Notes under the pieces: generated by a model | What the model saw: the letters and a program-made list of their open reading frames with translations, nothing else | What the model was told of the DNA's origin: nothing | Databases searched by the model: none | Position numbers and translations under genes: made by a program | Assembly (NCBI GenBank): GCA_026984355.1 | Contig: JALSSG010000162.1 | Coordinates: forward strand, 1-10,571 | Direction of reading: 5' to 3' | DNA from: Hydrogenothermaceae bacterium | Lineage (GTDB): Bacteria; Aquificota; Aquificia; Aquificales; Hydrogenothermaceae | DNA: 10,571 nucleotides | Shown: positions 6,136 through 10,571 of the stretch, piece by piece | How the letters are laid out: each line of letters begins with the position of its first letter | Numbering within the stretch: the first letter of the stretch is position 1

Positions 6136-7680
6136 TTATATCTCTTTAAACTCTCCTGTATCAGAATAAATTCTAAACTTCTTTTCTATTTTAACGTTCT
6201 TTTTTAAATTTAGTATGTCTACAGATTTAAATGTAATATCAACATAGTCTTTATAAACCTCTATAATAGAATAACCGTTTGTACTTGAGTTAAAGTATTT
6301 TATATGCTTATTCTCCAGTAATATAAGTTCTTCTAAAAAACTAACATCAATATCTATTGGTAATATCTCATTTAGATTTGATGAGGTTGCAGAAGTAGTT
6401 ATAAACTCTGGGACTACATTTTCACCATCAAGCCTTGGGTATCCACTTACGAAACTATGTAAATCACCAGTAAGTATGAACATATTTTTTATATTTTCCT
6501 CTTTTATCTTAAAAAGTATTTTTTCTCTTTCGTATTGATATCCATCCCATGAATCAAAACTTATGTAGTAGTCATTTAGCTTTAATTCCATAAAGCTAAC
6601 AGGGTTAGCCCATACAGTCCATATTTGATAGTTATCTAACTGATTAAAAAACCAGTCAAGCTGTGTTTCTCCAAGCATAGTTCTACCAGGAGATTTTTCA
6701 TTTCCACATCCTTTTATAAGGTATCTTTGAAATTTCCTTTCTCCACAGGGATGCTCAGACCTGAATAACCTTTCATCTGTTAGTATAAGTTTCATAAGAT
6801 TTCCAAATTGAAAACTTCTGTAAACTTTAATACTATCATATGAGGTTTCACTAAAAGGTATATTAACAGGCATGTTATAAAACCATGCTTTGTTAGCCTG
6901 TATTCTAAGATTTTTTAGCTTTTGTTCTTCCTTTATAAAATGGTCAGGAGCATGATACCCATAACAGTCATTTGCATATTCATGATCATCCCAGACAGCT
7001 ATAAATGGAAATTTCCTATGTACCTCTTGTAGATATATATCAGATTTATATGTATTGTATAAATAATAGTAGTCCTCTATATCAGAGGCAACGTCATTTC
7101 CAGAGGGTAAATAAATTTCTCTTAAAACTTTTTTTGCTTCTTTGTCATATGAATATTCATATATATAATCTCCAAGGAATAAAACAAAATCTATATTTTC
7201 TTCTGCTAAATGTTTATGAGTAAAGAAGTTTCCAGTAGAATAGTCCTGACAGTTTAAAACTGCAAATCTTATTTTCTCTACGTTTTGGTTTTTATCAGGT
7301 AAAGTTTTAAATGTACCTGTTTTTGACTTTTTATCTTTATAGATAAACCTGTAATAATATTTACTCCATGGTAAAAGTTCTTCAGAAGTGATGTAAAACT
7401 TAGCTGTGTAGTTTTTTGATGGCTCTATTTTTCCTGTCTGTTTTACAAGTATATCTGAAAAATCTGGTCTATTAGATATTTCTACAGATATGTATTCTTT
7501 ATCAAAAACATATGGATTTATTCTTGTCCATAGAGTAATACCATTTGGTTTTGGGTCTCCTGATGCTATTCCTTGAGGAAAAGTTTGCAGGTTTTCTGCT
7601 TTTTTTCCACAGGAGGTTAGAATATGTGGATAAAAAGTTGATATAAATGTAAGTTTTAAAAAGTCCCTTCTATTTATCAT
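6136..7680 (-). CDS. phoD: PhoD-type alkaline phosphatase/phosphodiesterase with Tat signal
   Basis: This is a 514-residue secreted metallo-phosphatase of the PhoD family, which hydrolyses phosphomonoesters or diesters outside the cytoplasm. The N-terminus NRRDFLKL (3-10) is a twin-arginine export motif. It is followed by a short hydrophobic stretch and LTSC with C24, a possible lipobox. An N-terminal beta domain (about 33-130) starts PQGIASGDP and includes ITLWTRI, both typical of PhoD. The catalytic domain shows NCQD (143-146), FLGDYIYE (168-175), VWDDHEYANDCYG (229-241), LGETQLDWF (336-344) and TGDLHSF (404-410). These are the residues expected to bind the Fe/Ca centre known in PhoD. Length and motif order are normal and no residue is obviously lost. 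The CDF gene follows 2 nt downstream. The weak point is substrate: it could serve phosphate acquisition, phospholipid cleavage or nucleic-acid turnover. Confidence 0.9.
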   Translation of the reverse strand: MINRRDFLKLTFISTFYPHILTSCGKKAENLQTFPQGIASGDPKPNGITLWTRINPYVFDKEYISVEISNRPDFSDILVKQTGKIEPSKNYTAKFYITSEELLPWSKYYYRFIYKDKKSKTGTFKTLPDKNQNVEKIRFAVLNCQDYSTGNFFTHKHLAEENIDFVLFLGDYIYEYSYDKEAKKVLREIYLPSGNDVASDIEDYYYLYNTYKSDIYLQEVHRKFPFIAVWDDHEYANDCYGYHAPDHFIKEEQKLKNLRIQANKAWFYNMPVNIPFSETSYDSIKVYRSFQFGNLMKLILTDERLFRSEHPCGERKFQRYLIKGCGNEKSPGRTMLGETQLDWFFNQLDNYQIWTVWANPVSFMELKLNDYYISFDSWDGYQYEREKILFKIKEENIKNMFILTGDLHSFVSGYPRLDGENVVPEFITTSATSSNLNEILPIDIDVSFLEELILLENKHIKYFNSSTNGYSIIEVYKDYVDITFKSVDILNLKKNVKIEKKFRIYSDTGEFKEI

Positions 7681-7714
7681 TAGTCCTGATATTTATAAAA
7701 TAAAAGCTATAAAT

Positions 7715-7724
7715 ATTATATAAT
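7715..7724. promoter_or_regulatory. Back-to-back -10 elements between phoD and the 120-residue gene
   Basis: ATTATATAAT is a perfect 10-bp palindrome that holds TATAAT on the plus strand (7719-7724) and TATAAT on the minus strand (7720 down to 7715). Start points would lie near 7731 (+) and 7708 (-), giving leaders of about 27 nt for each gene. Neither strand has a good -35 at 17-18 nt. The region is very AT-rich, so the match is suggestive only. Confidence 0.45.
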
Positions 7725-7757
7725 CTATTTTTAAAATATTTACTTAAGAGGAAAGAT

Positions 7758-8120
7758 ATGAAAGAAACTTTTTTTATGGCTCCAGAGGGACTTTATAATG
7801 AAGTAAAGCACTACTTAAGTGAAAAAAAATACGCTCTTAGAGATTTTGATAAAGCTGAATCTCCAGAAGATATATATATTTTCCAACCAGCATTTATTGA
7901 GGTATTTGAAAGACTCCTGTTTGAGATGTCTAAAGAAAATCTAAAAAAGGTAGTTCCACAGCTACAGGAGTTTATAAAAAATGCTCCTTATACAGTAGAA
8001 AATAAAGATGAAATTATATGGGCATTAGAGCTGTGGAAGGAAAGCCCTGATGTTTCATTTACAAAAACTTTAAATACAGCAAAAGCAAGAAGCCATAGAA
8101 TTCATTCTGTCATTAAATAG
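7758..8120 (+). CDS. Unrecognised 120-residue cytoplasmic protein
   Basis: I do not recognise this protein. It has a good ribosome site, AGAGGAAAG (7749-7755 region), just before the ATG at 7758. It has no signal peptide, membrane segment, cysteine or obvious metal motif. It starts MKETFFMAPEGLYNEVKHYL and looks mainly alpha-helical, with amphipathic segments around VFERLLFEMS, LKKVVPQLQEFI and EIIWALELWKE. The C-terminal 20 residues are basic (KARSHRIHSVIK). It stands alone on the plus strand, diverging from phoD and overlapping the end of carA by 8 bp tail to tail. Codon and base use match the neighbours, giving no hint of recent transfer. A small helical binding or adaptor protein would fit, but that is a guess. 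Confidence 0.75.
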   Translation: MKETFFMAPEGLYNEVKHYLSEKKYALRDFDKAESPEDIYIFQPAFIEVFERLLFEMSKENLKKVVPQLQEFIKNAPYTVENKDEIIWALELWKESPDVSFTKTLNTAKARSHRIHSVIK

Positions 8121-9255
8121 ATTTTATAAAGTCTTTATCTTCTATCAATTTTTTGAATAGGTCAAAGACATAAAAGGAGTCATGAGGACCTGGTGCTCCT
8201 TCAGGATGATACTGAACAGAAAAAACAGGATAGCTTTTTAGTTTTAATCCTTCTACTGTATTGTCATTTAAGTTTATATGGGTAATTTCTGCATCAGAAG
8301 GTATAGAGTCTATTTCTGTAGCATAGTTATGATTTTGTGCAGTAATTTCCACTTTTCCTGTTTTTAGGTATTTAACTGGATGGTTTCCACCATGATGTCC
8401 AAACTCTAACTTATAGGTTCTTCCTCCAATAGCCCAGGATAGAAGCTGATGTCCTAAACATATTCCGAATATAGGTATTTGTGTATGTATCAGTTTTTTT
8501 ATCTGAGATATCTGATAATGTAGGGTTGCAGGGTCTCCTGGACCATTTGATAAAAATATTCCATCTGGTTTAAAATCTATAATCTCTTTAGCTGATACAT
8601 TATGAGGAAAACATGTTATATCTAAATTTCTTTCAGCAAGTAGTCTTAATATATCTCTTTTTACACCATAATCTATAACTGCAACTTTATATTTTTTTTC
8701 TTCAATCTTTTTAAATCCTCTTCCAAGTTCCCAGTAGCCTTCGTCCCATTTATATATATGTTTATGAGAAACTTTTTCTACAAGATTTAACTCTGATATA
8801 TCTGGGATACTTCTTGCCTTTTTTACTGCTTCCTGTGGAGATATGTTCCCTATGCCTATATATCCTTTCATTACACCATGGTTTCTAAGTACTCTAACTA
8901 CAGCTCTTGTATCAACACCAAAAATGCCAATAATATCATTTTCAGAAAGATATTCTTGTAAACTTTTGGTAGCTCTCCAGTTTGAATGTATAGATGGTAT
9001 ATGCTTTACAACAAATCCATTTACTTGAGGTTTTTCTGACTGCATATCTTCAAAATTAACACCATAGTTTCCTATTTCCGAAGCTGTCATTACTACAATC
9101 TGTCCTTTATAAGAGGGGTCTGTGATAATTTCCTGATAACCTGTCATAGATGTATTAAATATAACTTCTCCACCTGTTTCTTTTATCTTTGTATTAGAAA
9201 AGGAGTATCCATAGAAAAAATGCCCATCTTCAAGAGCAAGGATAGCTCTTTCCAT
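8113..9255 (-). CDS. carA: Carbamoyl-phosphate synthase small subunit (glutaminase)
   Basis: CarA hydrolyses glutamine and channels ammonia to CarB, making carbamoyl phosphate for arginine and pyrimidines. The N-terminal CPSase domain begins ERAILALEDGHFFYG and includes FNTSMTGYQEIITDPSYKGQ and FGVDTRAVVRVLR. The class I glutaminase domain has the nucleophile Cys in FGICLGHQLL (Cys268 when numbered from the GTG at 9261), FGHHGGNHPV, and the His/Glu pair in QYHPEGAPGP (H352/E354). All catalytic residues are present. I place the start at the ATG at 9255 (380 residues), because GAGAGGTGA precedes it with 5-nt spacing; an in-frame GTG at 9261 (382 residues) lies inside that ribosome site. It is third in a minus-strand unit after a TPR gene and a lipoprotein gene, and carB is not in the window. 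The last 8 bp overlap the convergent 120-residue gene. Confidence 0.95.
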   Translation of the reverse strand: MERAILALEDGHFFYGYSFSNTKIKETGGEVIFNTSMTGYQEIITDPSYKGQIVVMTASEIGNYGVNFEDMQSEKPQVNGFVVKHIPSIHSNWRATKSLQEYLSENDIIGIFGVDTRAVVRVLRNHGVMKGYIGIGNISPQEAVKKARSIPDISELNLVEKVSHKHIYKWDEGYWELGRGFKKIEEKKYKVAVIDYGVKRDILRLLAERNLDITCFPHNVSAKEIIDFKPDGIFLSNGPGDPATLHYQISQIKKLIHTQIPIFGICLGHQLLSWAIGGRTYKLEFGHHGGNHPVKYLKTGKVEITAQNHNYATEIDSIPSDAEITHINLNDNTVEGLKLKSYPVFSVQYHPEGAPGPHDSFYVFDLFKKLIEDKDFIKSI

Positions 9256-9256
9256 T

Positions 9257-9267
9257 TTCACCTCTCA
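9257..9267 (-). promoter_or_regulatory. Ribosome binding site that decides the carA start
   Basis: On the minus strand the sequence reads GAGAGGTGAAAATG. AGAGGTGA closely matches the complement of the 16S rRNA 3' end and ends about 3-5 nt before the ATG at 9255. The GTG within it (9261) would have no spacer at all. The TGA stop of the upstream lipoprotein gene (9260-9258) is inside the same element, so ribosomes ending there are well placed to restart on carA. Confidence 0.65.
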
Positions 9268-9842
9268 TAAACGATTTTCTTTATTTCAAATTGAGCGATT
9301 AATTGTCCCATATCATATATAAATATTTGGTTTTCTTCATACCTTATGAGTATATTACTAAGAAGCACATTTTTTAGCTTTCCATCTTTATAAACAAGGC
9401 TAAAGCCGGGCTTTTCTACTATAAGGCTATTATCAGAACACCTATATGTGTCAGTTTTGGATATAGAGTAATTCTTTGTAAGTACTTTTTCTACAGATAT
9501 TCCAAGATTTCTAAACGGATTATTCACTTTTTTACAATTCTTTCCTTCTTTAATACAAAATTCCTCTCCATGCTTTTCTATGGTTGCTACTTTTGCTCCT
9601 ATAGGTAAATAAAACCTTATAGTTCCTCCGCCATATCTGTTAAATTTTCCTTTCATTAAAAGATGTTTTCCATCTACATAAACATAAGAATAAACTTTAA
9701 ATGGTTTGTTTTTGTTTTGTTGCTTATCTAATATGTGAGAAAAGTATTCATCACAGGTTTTGTATGATAAAGCTTTTTCCTTTTTTACCGCACAGGAAGT
9801 TATAAATATTGCTATGGTTAAGATAGAGATTAGTTTTTTCAT
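9258..9842 (-). CDS. Small lipoprotein, possibly LolB-like outer-membrane lipoprotein
   Basis: The 194-residue product starts with a type II signal peptide: MKK, a hydrophobic core (4-15), and ITSC with lipid-acceptor C17. The residue after it is Ala, not Asp, compatible with outer-membrane sorting. The mature part is mainly beta-strand by appearance (KPFKVYSYVYVDGKHLLMKG, GTIRFYLPIGAKVATIEK, QLIAQFEIKKIVYE). Such strand-rich lipoproteins with a glycine-linked hairpin resemble the LolB/DUF4292-type fold. In proteobacteria a TPR gene often lies next to lolB, as it does here, which supports the idea but does not prove it. Four more cysteines (30, 96, 103, 135) could form disulfides. Its ATG overlaps the TPR stop by ATGA (9839-9842), and a strong GGAGGT precedes it. 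The TGA lies in the carA ribosome site. Lipoprotein status is well supported; LolB function is inference. Confidence 0.8.
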   Translation of the reverse strand: MKKLISILTIAIFITSCAVKKEKALSYKTCDEYFSHILDKQQNKNKPFKVYSYVYVDGKHLLMKGKFNRYGGGTIRFYLPIGAKVATIEKHGEEFCIKEGKNCKKVNNPFRNLGISVEKVLTKNYSISKTDTYRCSDNSLIVEKPGFSLVYKDGKLKNVLLSNILIRYEENQIFIYDMGQLIAQFEIKKIVYER

Positions 9843-10571
9843 TTAATTACCTCCAGCTGTTTTAGTCTCTTTAGTACTCTTTCTTTTAGTCCTTTTTCTG
9901 GTTCGTTCCCTGTTTTTTCTATAATTTCTAATGCTTTTTTAAAGTGTTTTATAGCTTCTTTCTTTTTGCCCATCTTTAATAAGACTTCAGCATAATGTTC
10001 ATTTAACACTGGGTCATCTGGAAGTTTTTCATAAGCTTTTTTTATGTATTTATAAGCGTCTTTTATTTTTCCCTGTTTAAAGTATCCCCATCCTAAGCTA
10101 TCAAGATATGCTGGATTTTCAGGGTCATATTCAAGAGCTTTTTTTACAAGTTCTATCCCTTTGTTTATATCTATATCTCTGAGTATATATGAATATCCTA
10201 AGTAGTTTAATGCGTCTGCATAGTTTGGTCTTATCTCTATAGCTTTTAGGAACGCTTTTTCTGCTTCTTTCCAATTACCAAGCTTATCATAATAAACTCC
10301 AAGTAAAAAATATGCTACAGGGTCTTCTGGATTTATTTTTAATGCTTTTTTTGTGTATTCTATTGCTTTCTTTAAATCGCCCATTCTATCGGCTATATCA
10401 GCCATCATAAGATAAATTTTATAATCGCTTGGTCTGATAGATAGCAGTTTTTCAAGAGTTGTTATTGCTTTTTTATATTCTTTTAGCTGTATATATACAT
10501 TTGCAAGTCTTTCTAAAACCTCTTCATTTTTAGGGTCTTTTTCTAATACTTTAAGGTATATTTTTTTAGCA
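9839..10571 (-). CDS. Tetratricopeptide-repeat (TPR) protein, C-terminal part (5' end outside window)
   Basis: The frame is open from the window edge to a TGA at 9839-9841, giving 243 visible residues; the gene starts upstream, outside the window. It contains about six full 34-residue TPR units plus a partial one at the edge. Examples are the units ending KKALKINPED, LKAIEIRPNY, KKALEYDPEN and KKAYEKLPDD, each with the Gly/Ala and Tyr pattern of TPR helices, followed by a charged C-terminal helix. The segments ALNYLGYSYILRD and AYLDSLGWGYFKQGK are typical of envelope TPR proteins encoded beside lolB in proteobacteria. TPRs make protein-protein contacts, so it may act as an envelope scaffold or partner of a protease or lipoprotein system; its N-terminus would show whether it is exported. 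The ATG at 10408 is inside a repeat and is not the start. It overlaps the lipoprotein gene by 4 nt. Confidence 0.9.
   Translation of the reverse strand, partial: AKKIYLKVLEKDPKNEEVLERLANVYIQLKEYKKAITTLEKLLSIRPSDYKIYLMMADIADRMGDLKKAIEYTKKALKINPEDPVAYFLLGVYYDKLGNWKEAEKAFLKAIEIRPNYADALNYLGYSYILRDIDINKGIELVKKALEYDPENPAYLDSLGWGYFKQGKIKDAYKYIKKAYEKLPDDPVLNEHYAEVLLKMGKKKEAIKHFKKALEIIEKTGNEPEKGLKERVLKRLKQLEVIK

Noticed and set aside
7005..7223. Plus-strand open frame inside phoD
   Set aside because: Antisense to the conserved PhoD catalytic core; no ribosome site of note.
8843..9028. Plus-strand open frame inside carA
   Set aside because: Antisense to the conserved N-terminal CarA domain; explained by composition.
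9839..10408. ATG at 10408 as the start of the TPR protein
   Set aside because: The upstream 54 codons are open and encode further TPR units; the ATG lies in the middle of a repeat.

Overview
This window looks like chromosomal DNA of a Gram-negative, low-GC, probably thermophilic bacterium. Dense gene packing, AT-rich codons with many Lys/Glu/Ile residues, and the protein sequences suggest the Aquificota, possibly the Sulfurihydrogenibium/Hydrogenothermaceae group. That placement is inferred from recall; no marker here proves it. Signal-peptide lipoproteins and a Tat substrate fit a cell with an outer membrane. Coding covers almost the whole window. No rRNA, tRNA, CRISPR array, insertion sequence or phage gene is visible, and no gene-free stretch exceeds about 125 bases.

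Layout. (1) 1-246: the 3' end of an IscA/HesB-type iron-sulfur assembly gene (+), then a GC-rich hairpin between it and the convergent next gene. (2) 244-1728 (-): grpE then dnaJ, two DnaK co-chaperones 3 nt apart, without dnaK or hrcA in view. The DnaJ is short, has a zinc finger and lacks a Gly/Phe linker. (3) 1729-1849: divergent control region with an imperfect 24-bp palindrome. (4) 1850-5226 (+): dnaG primase and rpoD primary sigma factor, the core of the macromolecular-synthesis operon without rpsU, closed by a clear terminator. (5) 5225-7680 (-): a phoD-type phosphatase with a Tat signal and possible lipobox, then a CDF-family zinc/metal exporter 2 nt downstream. (6) 7681-7757: divergent control region holding a palindrome with a perfect TATAAT on each strand. 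(7) 7758-8120 (+): an unrecognised 120-residue protein whose end overlaps carA tail to tail. (8) 8113-10571 (-): TPR protein (5' end outside the window), a small lipoprotein with a possible LolB-like fold, and carA, joined by a 4-nt overlap and a 2-nt gap.

How the genes relate. Most are housekeeping: protein folding, replication priming, transcription initiation, Fe-S assembly and pyrimidine/arginine precursor supply. The least conventional parts are the 120-residue orphan, the linker-less DnaJ, the phoD-CDF pair, and the attachment of carA to an envelope TPR/lipoprotein pair. I see no complete new defence, mobile or biosynthetic system.
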